Below, in pieces: positions 6,414 through 13,722 of a stretch of 32,588 nt of DNA. The stretch is from Deltaproteobacteria bacterium. GTDB lineage: Bacteria > Myxococcota_A > UBA796 > SXON01. Below the pieces are notes generated by a model. It worked only from the letters and a program-made list of their open reading frames with translations, was not told where the DNA came from and ran no database searches. The position numbers and the translations under genes are program-made. The stretch covers positions 1 through 32,588 of the forward strand of contig CANFCK010000035.1 in NCBI GenBank assembly GCA_947445035.1. Direction: 5' to 3'. Each line of letters opens with the position of its first letter. The first letter of the stretch is position 1.

Positions 6414-8618
6414 CTATCCTGGTGACGCGTCCACGACGATCGCGCTCCAGTCGGGCGCCACCGGACCCTCGCCATAGAGCATCCGGTACATCAGCCAGGT
6501 GCTGGTGACCCGCTTGACGTAGTGGCGGGTCTCGCGGAATGTGATGGTCTCGGCGAAGGTGTCGACGGGCGCGTTGGCGGGGAGCGCGGCCAGCCAGCGG
6601 TCGGTGTTGCCCGGACCAGCGTTGTACGACGCCAGGGCCAGAATGGGGTCGCCACCGTAGTCGTCGAGCAGACTATCGAGGTAGTACCCTCCGATAGCGA
6701 GGTTGGTATCGGTGTCCCAGATTTGCGTGGAGCTGTAGCTGCGCCCCATCTTTTTCGCGACCATCTTCGCGGTGCCGGGCATCAGCTGGCTGAGCCCGCA
6801 AGCGCCGGCGTGGGACTTGATGTTCTGGTTGAAGTTGGATTCCTCGCGCACCAGCGCGTGAAACAGACGCGCGTCCCAACCGAAGCCGCCAGAGGCCTTC
6901 GTCACCTCGGGCCACCATTTTTGCGGGTAGGCGACCCGGAGCACCCTCCCAGCGTTGGGGCCGAGAGTCTCCGGCGGATGGGTTTTGAGCCAACTGCGGA
7001 GCCGGTCGTGACCGATCAGGAAGTCGCCTGCCCGCGTTTCGAGGGACATCCGCAAGGCGGCCATCGAGCCGTCGAGCTCGGCGTCGGGGACGGTCGCCAG
7101 CTCTGCGAGGGCCTCGCGGACGAGGCCGACGCGGGCGAGCGCCAACATCGCCTGCCCGGCGCGACCTTGAATGAAGCGGTCGGGCACTTGCCAGGGGGCG
7201 CTGTCGGGGTCGAGGGTCGGGCGAGTGAGCGCGGCGGCGCGCGTGGGGTCCAGGCGGCCGAGCTGCGCGGTGGCGAGGGCGCCGTAGTAGTGCCAGGGCG
7301 CCCGCTTCGCGAGCGCCTCGAAGCGGTCTGCGGCGAGGGCTCTGGCGGCGGCGTCGTGGGTCAGCTGGTTGTCCTGGGGCCACGCCCGCCAGCGCGCCGC
7401 CCAGTAGGCGCACGCGAGCACGTCGGTGGTGGACGAGCCCAGCGGGATGGTCGCGCTCACCTGGTCGGCCCAACGAATCGCCTCGGTCGCGTCGCCAGCG
7501 AGCCACGCGCCCCACGCGAGGCGCCAGCCGTTTTCCCCGGCAAGGTCGCCCTCGGGGTAGCCCTCCATGCCCTTGGCCCAAAGCAAGCGCGCGCCCGCCA
7601 GATCACCCGACTCTTGCAGAGCGATGCCGCCGAGGGTGTAGCCGTCGTCGGCCATGCTGTGGGTCGGGAACCACTCGGGGATCTTGCGGTACACCTTCGC
7701 GGCGTTGGTGGATTCCTTCTTGCGTTCGTAGGACTTCCCTGCCAGGTAGAGCGCCTTCGCGGCCCGATCGGGGTCCTTCTCGCGGCAGGCCGTCGCCATC
7801 GCGTCGAGCACGCCCGCCGCCGCGGTCACGTTGTTGCGCTTGTTCTGGGCGCGGCCGTAGGCGTAGCGGGCGACGCATGCGTCGTCGGCGAACGTGTCCA
7901 GGTCCCCCAAGAGCGCCACCGCGCCGTCGTTGTCGCCCCGCTCTTGCAGCCGGTCGGCTCGGTAGGCGCGGTCCGCCACGGAGGGCTTGAACCACGCCGC
8001 CACCCCATGATCCTCGGCGGTGCCGGGGTAGTGACGGTAGATGCGCTCGGCAAATGGGCGGCCCTCTTTGGACTCCTTGCCGACCCGCTGCAATAGCCAG
8101 CCCAGCGCCTTTTCAGAGCCAGGCGTCGGGTCCGCTCGAGCGGCGAGCGCTTCGTACGCGGCGCGGGCGTCGGCGTCGCGACCGGCATCGCGGTAGGCGT
8201 CCGCGAGCGCGAGTTGGGCGCGGACGGCGAGGGGGGTGTCGGCAGTGGTGGCGACGCGGGCGAGGGGAACCAGCGCGTCGACCGGTTTGCCGAGGCCGCT
8301 GAGGACTTCCCCGCTCAGGAGCGCGACGTACTCCGGGGGAGGGGTCGGCGCGGCCTGAAGGGCTTCAAGGAGCGGGGCAGCCTCGTCTGCGCGCCCGGCG
8401 CGGACGAGCTCCCAGGCCGTGACGAACGCGAGGTCGGCGGCGACGTCTGTCGGCAGGCCGCTGCGCTTGACCGAAAGGAGGGCGCTCGCGGCGTCTCCGT
8501 GTGCGCGTTTGCCGAGGGCGAGCGTCGCCGCCTCTGGCAGCGGCAACGCCAGCTCCATCGCATTGGGGGCCAAGGTCGCGTAGGGTTCGGCGAACGCGAG
8601 GGCGGCGTACAGGAGCAT
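6414..8618 (-). CDS. Soluble lytic murein transglycosylase, Slt70-like
   Basis: A 734-residue periplasmic enzyme that cleaves the MurNAc-GlcNAc bond of peptidoglycan, forming 1,6-anhydro-MurNAc. The C-terminal SLT domain shows the catalytic glutamate at about residue 593 (VREESNFN), then 'SHAGACGLSQLMPGTAKMVA', 'NLAIGGYYLDSLL' and 'ALASYNAGPGNTDRWL'. The long N-terminal part is alpha-helical and TPR-like (repeated A-x-x-L-Y motifs), as in the Slt ring. I placed the start at ATG 8618 because MLLYAALAFAEP looks like a short signal peptide. The reading frame stays open upstream to 9068, but that stretch has a shadow-like Arg/Pro/Ser composition. It is one of two Slt-like enzymes in the window. 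Confidence 0.9.
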   Translation of the reverse strand: MLLYAALAFAEPYATLAPNAMELALPLPEAATLALGKRAHGDAASALLSVKRSGLPTDVAADLAFVTAWELVRAGRADEAAPLLEALQAAPTPPPEYVALLSGEVLSGLGKPVDALVPLARVATTADTPLAVRAQLALADAYRDAGRDADARAAYEALAARADPTPGSEKALGWLLQRVGKESKEGRPFAERIYRHYPGTAEDHGVAAWFKPSVADRAYRADRLQERGDNDGAVALLGDLDTFADDACVARYAYGRAQNKRNNVTAAAGVLDAMATACREKDPDRAAKALYLAGKSYERKKESTNAAKVYRKIPEWFPTHSMADDGYTLGGIALQESGDLAGARLLWAKGMEGYPEGDLAGENGWRLAWGAWLAGDATEAIRWADQVSATIPLGSSTTDVLACAYWAARWRAWPQDNQLTHDAAARALAADRFEALAKRAPWHYYGALATAQLGRLDPTRAAALTRPTLDPDSAPWQVPDRFIQGRAGQAMLALARVGLVREALAELATVPDAELDGSMAALRMSLETRAGDFLIGHDRLRSWLKTHPPETLGPNAGRVLRVAYPQKWWPEVTKASGGFGWDARLFHALVREESNFNQNIKSHAGACGLSQLMPGTAKMVAKKMGRSYSSTQIWDTDTNLAIGGYYLDSLLDDYGGDPILALASYNAGPGNTDRWLAALPANAPVDTFAETITFRETRHYVKRVTSTWLMYRMLYGEGPVAPDWSAIVVDASPG

Positions 8619-8866
8619 TGCGGGCTCAGGCGGAGGTTCAGTGTACCTCAGGAATGGTCGCGTGGCTCTTGACGGAGCAAGAGTCTGGTGGCGGCGGCCG
8701 CATGGCCGCCTGGCCGGATCGATGGACCTCATGGCGCCTGGGCGCCGAGAGCCCTTCGAGGCGGGCTGCGAGCGCAGGGTGGAGCACCTCGTACGCCTCG
8801 AGCGGCAGCCGGACGTTCGCGCCCAGGGGCCAGAGCATCCTGTCGGTGCGCCACCCTCCCGGTCGC

Positions 8867-8930
8867 GCCGCGATGCGCATCCTGCCGCTTTCTCGGCAAC
8901 GTGGGCAGCGCCCGGCGCATTCGCCCAAAC
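8867..8930. repeat. Dispersed imperfect repeat, copy B
   Basis: A 64-base partner of 5571-5633 in the same orientation. The shared start is GCCGCGATGCGC and the shared end CGCCCAAAC. On the reverse strand it would encode RCPRCRESGRMRIAA, and copy A the related RWPRC-stop-NRGRGRIAA. The CPRC...GRMRI pattern is reminiscent of zinc-ribbon segments in some transposases, but this is only a resemblance. Confidence 0.5.
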
Positions 8931-8978
8931 CGTGACACCTCTCCGCCCTCGGCTTACCGGACACGGCGGGGACTTACG

Positions 8979-9032
8979 ATGGAAGCACCGGAAGCACCGG
9001 AAGCACCGAAGCAGGCTCGCAAACGCCGATGA
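8979..9032 (+). CDS. Possible 17-residue leader peptide (MEAPEAPEAPKQARKRR)
   Basis: ATG at 8979 opens a 17-codon frame ending in TGA at 9030-9032, and this stop overlaps the ATG of the M50-like gene (9029) as ATGA. A GGCGGGG stretch seven bases upstream could act as a weak ribosome-binding site. The bases just before 9029 hold no Shine-Dalgarno sequence, so coupling from this leader would explain how the protease is translated. The peptide is acidic and proline-rich, then strongly basic. It may equally be chance in GC-rich DNA. Confidence 0.35.
   Translation: MEAPEAPEAPKQARKRR
8982..9008 (+). repeat. Three perfect copies of a 9-bp tandem repeat
   Basis: The unit GAAGCACCG occurs at 8982-8990, 8991-8999 and 9000-9008, just upstream of the M50-like protease gene. 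In the leader frame it encodes (EAP)3. Because the unit is a multiple of three, copy-number change would keep the leader frame open. Confidence 0.85.
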
Positions 9033-9691
9033 AGTTGCCGAGCACTCTCCGCCGAGACCTCGGTACACTTCTCATCGCCCTTGGCCTGGTCTTCGCGTGG
9101 AACAGCGCGCTCTTGTACCCGCTTAAGTTGGTCGTTGTGCTCTTCCACGAGCTCGGTCACGCCTTGATGGCGGTCGCGACGGGTGGGAGCGTGGCCAGCC
9201 TATCCGTCGGCGCCGACGAGTCGGGCGAGGTCCGCAGCCTCGGCGGGAACGCGATCCTCACCCTGAACGCGGGCTACCTCGGATCCCTCGTCTGGGGGCT
9301 CGCGCTGCTGGTCCTCACGCGGAGGCCGCGCCTGTCCCGGGTCGCGGCCGCGGCCCTCGCGGGGCTCCTGGTCTTCGTCGCCGCGGTGTGGGCCCGGCCG
9401 GTATTTTCATTTGGATTTATCTGGGTTTTGGTAGCCGCCGCGGGCTTCGGCGTCCTGGCTCGGTTCGCCAACGACGCGGTTGCGACGATTTTCCTTCGCG
9501 TGCTCGGCCTCTTCTCGGTGCTTTACGCGGTCGGTGACATCGTGGATGACGTGCTCTTGCGGCCGGGCTCGCCCTCGGACGCCGCGTTCCTGGCCGAGAG
9601 AACCGGCGTTCCGGCCCTCGTGTGGGGCTTCGGGTGGGCGGGGGCTTCACTCGCCGCCGTTTGGGCGGTCCTCTGGCGCACCGGGCGGTGA
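9029..9691 (+). CDS. M50-like membrane metalloprotease
   Basis: A 220-residue integral membrane protein with the zinc motif HELGH at 40-44, inside a hydrophobic helix (LKLVVVLFHELGHALMAVATGG). This is typical of the M50B-like branch related to site-2 proteases. A later 'LTLNAGYLGSLVWGLALLVL' matches the conserved Asn-Ala-Gly/Leu-Gly region of that family. Several more membrane helices follow (about 97-116, 127-145 and 155-175). A conserved Asp typical of the third zinc ligand may be in 'YAVGDIVDDVL'. The ATG overlaps the stop of a short leader ORF. The natural substrate is not evident. The 3' end overlaps the convergent kinase remnant by 45 bases. Confidence 0.82.
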   Translation: MKLPSTLRRDLGTLLIALGLVFAWNSALLYPLKLVVVLFHELGHALMAVATGGSVASLSVGADESGEVRSLGGNAILTLNAGYLGSLVWGLALLVLTRRPRLSRVAAAALAGLLVFVAAVWARPVFSFGFIWVLVAAAGFGVLARFANDAVATIFLRVLGLFSVLYAVGDIVDDVLLRPGSPSDAAFLAERTGVPALVWGFGWAGASLAAVWAVLWRTGR

Positions 9692-9989
9692 TTCCGCCCG
9701 TTCGAGCGACGTGCCCAGAACCCGCGCGATTTCCCGCCGCAGCCCCGCAAGGTCGAATGGCTTCTTCAGCTTGCCGCCGAAGCCGGAGTCGCTGGGGTTG
9801 GCGAGGACGGGGTCTTTTCCGTACCCGCTGCACAGCGGCGTGTTGCACGCTGAGCGCAGCGAGCCGCTCCCGCTCCAACGTCTTTTCTTCGGCACGCCCC
9901 AGGGCGCGCCTCTCGTACACCCGCATCGCGACCGTCGGCAGCACGAAAGCCGCGACGAGCACCGGGATGAAGGTGCGGGAGTGGCGCAA
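9647..9989 (-). pseudogene. Hybrid histidine kinase remnant: N-terminus fused out of frame to receiver-domain tail
   Basis: Reading from a TTG at 9989, the first 47 residues are LRHSRTFIPVLVAAFVLP plus a charged linker ending ERERLAALS. That is one membrane helix and the helix that normally leads into the HisKA H-box (typically 'ERERLAALGELAAGVAHEINNP'). The next sequence, in another frame, reads CSGYGKDPVLANPSDSGFGG, then KLKKPFDLAGLRREIARVLG. This is the last third of a receiver domain with the conserved KPF. The HisKA, ATPase and most receiver sequence are gone, so there was a large internal deletion with junction near 9835-9855. It follows the biotinyl protein gene by 18 bases. The frame that continues from the N-terminus gives only an Arg/Pro-rich shadow. 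Confidence 0.75.
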
Positions 9990-10007
9990 TTCCTGCTGTC
10001 GACGAAC

Positions 10008-10457
10008 CTACGACGCTTGTTCGTCCGGGTCCAGTTCGATCAGTCGGTCGCCTGGCAGCACCGAGGCTCCGACGCGCGTGTGGAGCGCCCGAACGCTCCC
10101 CGCAGCCGGCGCACGCAAGACAAGCTCGGTCTTCATCGCGCCGAGCACCAGGAGGGGCTGGCCGGCGGTGACCCGGTCACCGACGCACACCTCGACCCGG
10201 AGCACGGTCGCGGGCATCGGGGGCGTGAGCGCGGCAGAGGCACCCGACGTGCTGGTCGCGACACGGATGACACGGGCGCTCTCGCCGGCGACACCCGCGC
10301 GCCCGGCGTCGGCCCAGACGCGCGCCCCCTCGATGACGATCCCGCCCAGGTTGTCCCGCACGCAGCGGAAAAGGAAGGCCTCACCGTCAAGCACCACCCG
10401 TACTTCACCACCGCGAACCTCAACGTCGGCCGGCACGTCGCCAACGAGCAGCTTCAT
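10008..10457 (-). CDS. Biotinyl-lipoyl carrier domain protein (BCCP-like)
   Basis: A 149-residue carrier protein. The C-terminal biotinyl domain (about 79-145) starts PPMPATVLRVEVCVGDRVTAGQ, with the biotinylated lysine at Lys109 in GAMKTE and the tail 'GDRLIELD'. The residue after the lysine is Thr instead of the common Met, a known variant. The N-terminal half (1-70) has beta strands like the BT linker of acyl-CoA carboxylase alpha subunits. The ATG at 10457 overlaps the stop of the biotin carboxylase as ATGA. The two halves that are usually fused in acyl-CoA carboxylases are therefore separate but coupled here. The carboxyltransferase partner is not in the window. Confidence 0.9.
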   Translation of the reverse strand: MKLLVGDVPADVEVRGGEVRVVLDGEAFLFRCVRDNLGGIVIEGARVWADAGRAGVAGESARVIRVATSTSGASAALTPPMPATVLRVEVCVGDRVTAGQPLLVLGAMKTELVLRAPAAGSVRALHTRVGASVLPGDRLIELDPDEQAS

Positions 10458-11887
10458 GGCCAGCTCCCCAGCGTACGCCAGGGGGTGCCGAGCGCGGCGG
10501 ATGCCGTGGGCTGCGAGCCCGGGCACTCCTGCTGAAAGGCCCATGCCGCCGCAATCGTGGCCAGTACGCGCCGATCGAGGAGGCGTCCGGCGGCGAAGCC
10601 TTCGAGCCAGCGGGTATGGACGGCTCCGGTCGACAACGCCTCGGCCTGAAGGACCGCCGCGAGGAGCCCCGCTGTCGTGGGCAGCCCGTCGAGCTGAACG
10701 TCGAGGAGCGCCGCCGCCAAACGCGAACGCGCCAACGCCCGATCCGGGGCCCAGGCCATCACCTTGGCCAGAAGCGAATCGTAGGCCGCGGGAACGTCGC
10801 TGCCGTTCGCGACGCCCGCGTCCACGCGCACGCCCGGACCGACGGGCCAGGTGACGCGGCCGAGGCGGCCGGGGCAGGGGACTAAGTCTCGGTCTTCGGC
10901 GCAGATGCGGGCTTCGATGGCGTGCCCGCGGACCGGCGGCACCGCCGGCACCGGCTCCCCCATCGCCAGGCGAAACTGTTGCACCACCAGGTCCAGGCCG
11001 GTGACCATCTCGGTGACGCCGTGTTCAACCTGGATGCGGGTGTTCATCTCCAGGAACCAGAAGGCACCGTCGGGCGCGAGCAGGAACTCGACGGTGCCGG
11101 CGCCGACGTAGTGGACCGCCGTCGCCGCGCGCACCGCGGCGGCCTCCATCGCCGCAAGCGTCGCGGGCGGCAAGCCGGGCACCGGCGTCTCCTCGATGAG
11201 CTTCTGCCCGCGTCGCTGCACCGAGCACTCCCTGGCACCGACGGACACGACGGCGCCAGCGCGGTCGCCGAGCACCTGGACCTCGACGTGCCGGGCCGGT
11301 TCGACCAGCCGCTCCGCGTACAATCGGCCATCACCAAAGGCAGTCAGCGCCTCGGCCCGCGCTGCAGCGAGGGCATTCGGCAGCTCGCCTACGGCTCGAA
11401 CCAGGCGCATGCCCCGTCCGCCGCCGCCGGCGACGGCTTTGACCAAGAGCGGGAAACCCAGCGCTTCGATCGCACGTTCATCGTCGCTGTCGACCCCGGG
11501 AACCACCGGAACACCGGCGGCGCCCATCGCAGCGCGCGCCGCCGTCTTGTCGGCCATCGTGGCGATCGCTTCGGGGGAAGGACCGATGAACAACAGGCCG
11601 GCGTCGCCCACGGCGCGCGAGAAGGCGGCGCTCTCCGACAGGAAGCCGTAGCCGGGGTGGATGGCCGTGGCGCCGGTGGCGGTGGCCGCGCCGAGCAGCG
11701 CCGCGACGTTCAGGTAGCTCTCCGCCGGGGGGGCGCCCCCGATGCACACCGCCTCGTCCGCGAGGCCCACAAAGAGCCCCCCGCGATCCGCTTCGCTGTA
11801 CACCGCCACGGTGCTGAAACCCTGCTCCCGCGCCGCTCGCAGCACGCGCACCGCGATCTCGCCACGGTTGGCGACCAGCAATTTCAC
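10454..11887 (-). CDS. Biotin carboxylase subunit of an acyl-CoA (acetyl-/propionyl-/methylcrotonyl-) carboxylase
   Basis: A 477-residue ATP-grasp enzyme that carboxylates biotin with ATP and bicarbonate. The N-terminal domain starts KLLVANRGEIAVRVLRAARE. The glycine-rich ATP loop is 'KAVAGGGGRGMRLV', the active site contains 'FLEMNTRIQVEHGVTEM', and the C-terminal domain has 'GHAIEARICAED'. Two usually conserved spots differ: 'QRRHQK' is QRRGQK, and the 'PSPG' loop is PCPG. The start is GTG at 11887, overlapping the stop of the upstream gene as GTGA, and the product then begins at the canonical KLLVANRGE. Its partner carrier gene follows with an ATGA overlap. The acyl-CoA substrate cannot be told from this subunit. 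Confidence 0.94.
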   Translation of the reverse strand: MKLLVANRGEIAVRVLRAAREQGFSTVAVYSEADRGGLFVGLADEAVCIGGAPPAESYLNVAALLGAATATGATAIHPGYGFLSESAAFSRAVGDAGLLFIGPSPEAIATMADKTAARAAMGAAGVPVVPGVDSDDERAIEALGFPLLVKAVAGGGGRGMRLVRAVGELPNALAAARAEALTAFGDGRLYAERLVEPARHVEVQVLGDRAGAVVSVGARECSVQRRGQKLIEETPVPGLPPATLAAMEAAAVRAATAVHYVGAGTVEFLLAPDGAFWFLEMNTRIQVEHGVTEMVTGLDLVVQQFRLAMGEPVPAVPPVRGHAIEARICAEDRDLVPCPGRLGRVTWPVGPGVRVDAGVANGSDVPAAYDSLLAKVMAWAPDRALARSRLAAALLDVQLDGLPTTAGLLAAVLQAEALSTGAVHTRWLEGFAAGRLLDRRVLATIAAAWAFQQECPGSQPTASAALGTPWRTLGSWP

Positions 11888-12666
11888 CCGCGGCGCCGTC
11901 GCGAGACGAGGAGGAGCGCCGACGCCAAGCCTGCGCCTGCCGCCACCGGCGCACCGGTCGCGCACCCACAGGTGGTGGTCGCTTCCACGTCCACGCAGGT
12001 GACGTCGCCAAGGAGCCAGGCGCCGTCGAGCTCGCGGGTCTGGGCTTGGACGCACCATGAGTCCGGCGCAGAGGTCGGGTCGCGGGCGCTGTCCCAGCTG
12101 GCGCTGTCGGAGAGTCCCGGCGCTCCGATGCGGGTGATCGTCGAGCCCGACACCGCGTCCGGCGGCCCATCGCTCCACTGCGCGATCAGGTCGCGACCGC
12201 CCCCGCCCGAATAGGTCACGGTGGCGTCGATAGTGAGGCGCGGTGGGCCGTCCGTCCAGGATGCGGTCAAACCTTCGACGGTCGGGACGATCGCGGCGGC
12301 CACCGTCATCGTCGACCCGGTCGTGAAGGTGATCTCGGCGCTGTCGGAGAAGCCCTCGCTGCTCAGGACGTAGGCGGTGTCTGGCATCAGGAGCTCGGCG
12401 GGAACGAGCTCACCGAGGCCATCGGTGACATCCGCGGTGGCGCTGCCGGTCACGACTTCGGTGCCCTTGCGGATCAACTGCAGCGTGCGTTGGATCTCGT
12501 CACAGTCGCTGGCGGTGTAGATGAAGGCAGGTGAAACGTCCAGAGGCACGCCGACCGAGTCGGGCGCCGGGACCGAAAACGTCGGGTCGCCCGCGGAGCC
12601 GCAGCCGCCCCCCGTGTCGCGGAACGTGACGGCCTCGGCGTGCGCGAAACAAAGGAGGAGCAGCAT
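11884..12666 (-). CDS. Secreted protein with MYXO-CTERM-like anchor
   Basis: A 260-residue exported protein. The N-terminus MLLLLCFAHAEA is a very short signal peptide with likely cleavage after Ala. The middle is Thr/Ser/Gly-rich with beta-strand character and contains several cysteines (GGGCGSAG, SDCDE, DSWCVQ, DVTCVD). The C-terminus reads TTCGCATGAPVAAGAGLASA, then LLLVSRRRRG: Cys, a hydrophobic helix, and an Arg cluster. This is the layout of the MYXO-CTERM sorting signal, which is thought to be processed and to anchor proteins to the surface in Myxococcota. It heads a reverse-strand operon with the biotin carboxylase (GTGA overlap), an odd partner. Function is unknown. Confidence 0.78.
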   Translation of the reverse strand: MLLLLCFAHAEAVTFRDTGGGCGSAGDPTFSVPAPDSVGVPLDVSPAFIYTASDCDEIQRTLQLIRKGTEVVTGSATADVTDGLGELVPAELLMPDTAYVLSSEGFSDSAEITFTTGSTMTVAAAIVPTVEGLTASWTDGPPRLTIDATVTYSGGGGRDLIAQWSDGPPDAVSGSTITRIGAPGLSDSASWDSARDPTSAPDSWCVQAQTRELDGAWLLGDVTCVDVEATTTCGCATGAPVAAGAGLASALLLVSRRRRG

Positions 12667-12723
12667 CGTCGGGTTCTATCCTAGCGCTCGCGCACCCCGC
12701 TCGGACCGTGGCATATTGGGCGC

Positions 12724-13722
12724 ATGCTCCGTCTCGTGCTCCTTCTCGTCCTCGGCTGCCCTGGCGAAAGCGATACCGCCGACACCGCCGACACCGCCAC
12801 CGACCTGCCCGCCTGGCAAGACGTGGGCGAGAACCTCCCTGGGGCCCTGCTTTCCGTATGGGGCTCCGGCGCGGACGATGTCTTTGTCGTGGGCGCGGAC
12901 GCCGGCAGCGGACCGATGGCCTTCCACCTGTCGGGCGGGGTTTGGACGCCGCTGTCGGGCCTGGACGCCGGCGATCTGTGGTGGGTCAGCGGGGACGCGA
13001 CCGGCGTGTGGATGGCCGGCGTGGGCGGTCGCGTCTTTCACGGCGAGGCCGATGGTAGCGGCCTGATCGGGGCGGTGACCGACCCGACCGTGACGCTGTA
13101 CGGCATCTGGGGGCCGGGTGACGGCACCGCCTGGGCGGTCGGCGGCAACCCCGACGTGCCTGCCGACGCCGCGCGGGTTTTCCACTACGACGGTACCGCG
13201 TGGACCGATGCGGCCATTCCCGTCGAGGCCGCCGCGCAGTTCGCGCTGTACAAGGTCTGGGGGGCGGCGGCGGACGACGTCTGGGCGGTGGGGGCCAACG
13301 GCATCGCCATCCACTGGGACGGCAGCGCCTGGACCAATGTGGAGACCCTGAGCCTGGTCAACCTGTTCACGGTGCACGACGGGTACGCGGTGGGCGGCAC
13401 CGTGGGCGGGACGATCCTGCGGTCCGAGGGGGGCGGCACGACCTGGACCGACGAGTCGCCGGACTTCGCGCTTCAGATCACCGGGGTGCACGGCGGCGCC
13501 GATCCCGTCGCGGTGGGCTCGCAGGGAAGTGTGTGGTTGAGGGAAAATGGCGCTTGGACACCCGACCCCCGCTCCAAGCCCACCTACCAGGACCTGCACG
13601 CGGTATGGCGAGACCCCGACGGTGGAGTCTGGTCGGTAGGGGGGCATATTTCCTCCCTCCCGCTAATTCAGGGCGCGCTGGTGTACGCCGGATATACTAT
13701 CATTCCGCTCGTGGAAAATTGA
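12724..13722 (+). CDS. Lipoprotein with WxxG-type beta-propeller repeats
   Basis: A 332-residue lipoprotein, first of a four-gene coupled set. MLRLVLLLVLGC gives the lipid-anchored Cys12, followed by PGESDTADTADTATD as a spacer. The rest contains repeated 'VWGSGADDVFVVG', 'IWGPGDGTAWAVG', 'VWGAAADDVWAVGANG', 'VHGGADPVAVGSQG' and 'VWRDPDGGVWSVGG' blades, interspersed with 'DGTAW/DGSAWT' strands. This is a propeller type common in Myxococcota surface proteins. An in-frame TAG at 12682-12684 with no start codon after it fixes the start, so the 11-residue signal stretch is real. It is divergent from the MYXO-CTERM gene across 57 bases. The stop TGA overlaps the next ATG (TGATG). Confidence 0.82.
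   Translation: MLRLVLLLVLGCPGESDTADTADTATDLPAWQDVGENLPGALLSVWGSGADDVFVVGADAGSGPMAFHLSGGVWTPLSGLDAGDLWWVSGDATGVWMAGVGGRVFHGEADGSGLIGAVTDPTVTLYGIWGPGDGTAWAVGGNPDVPADAARVFHYDGTAWTDAAIPVEAAAQFALYKVWGAAADDVWAVGANGIAIHWDGSAWTNVETLSLVNLFTVHDGYAVGGTVGGTILRSEGGGTTWTDESPDFALQITGVHGGADPVAVGSQGSVWLRENGAWTPDPRSKPTYQDLHAVWRDPDGGVWSVGGHISSLPLIQGALVYAGYTIIPLVEN

Larger units (their letters stand above)
8619..9028. other. 410-base poorly coding spacer between divergent genes
   Basis: The spacer lies between the starts of the transglycosylase (reverse) and the M50-like protease (forward). It holds the second copy of the dispersed repeat (8867-8930), a 9-bp tandem repeat (8982-9008) and a possible 17-codon leader ORF. 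A reverse ORF (8638-8964) contains a protein-like stretch, 'LGANVRLPLEAYEVLHPALAARLEGL'. The same ORF upstream reads 'RCPRCRESGRMRIAA', faintly like a zinc-ribbon end of a transposase. I cannot decide whether any of it is a real or decayed gene. No clear promoter hexamers were found. Confidence 0.4.

Noticed and set aside
6522..8096. Forward open frame of 524 codons antisense to the first transglycosylase
   Set aside because: Its composition is Gly/Val/Arg-rich without domains. The reverse strand encodes the SLT enzyme.
8619..9068. N-terminal extension of the first transglycosylase up to 9068
   Set aside because: The extra 150 residues have a shadow-like Arg/Pro/Ser/Cys composition and would overlap the start of the forward protease. 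MLLYAALAFAEP at 8618 is a sensible exported start.
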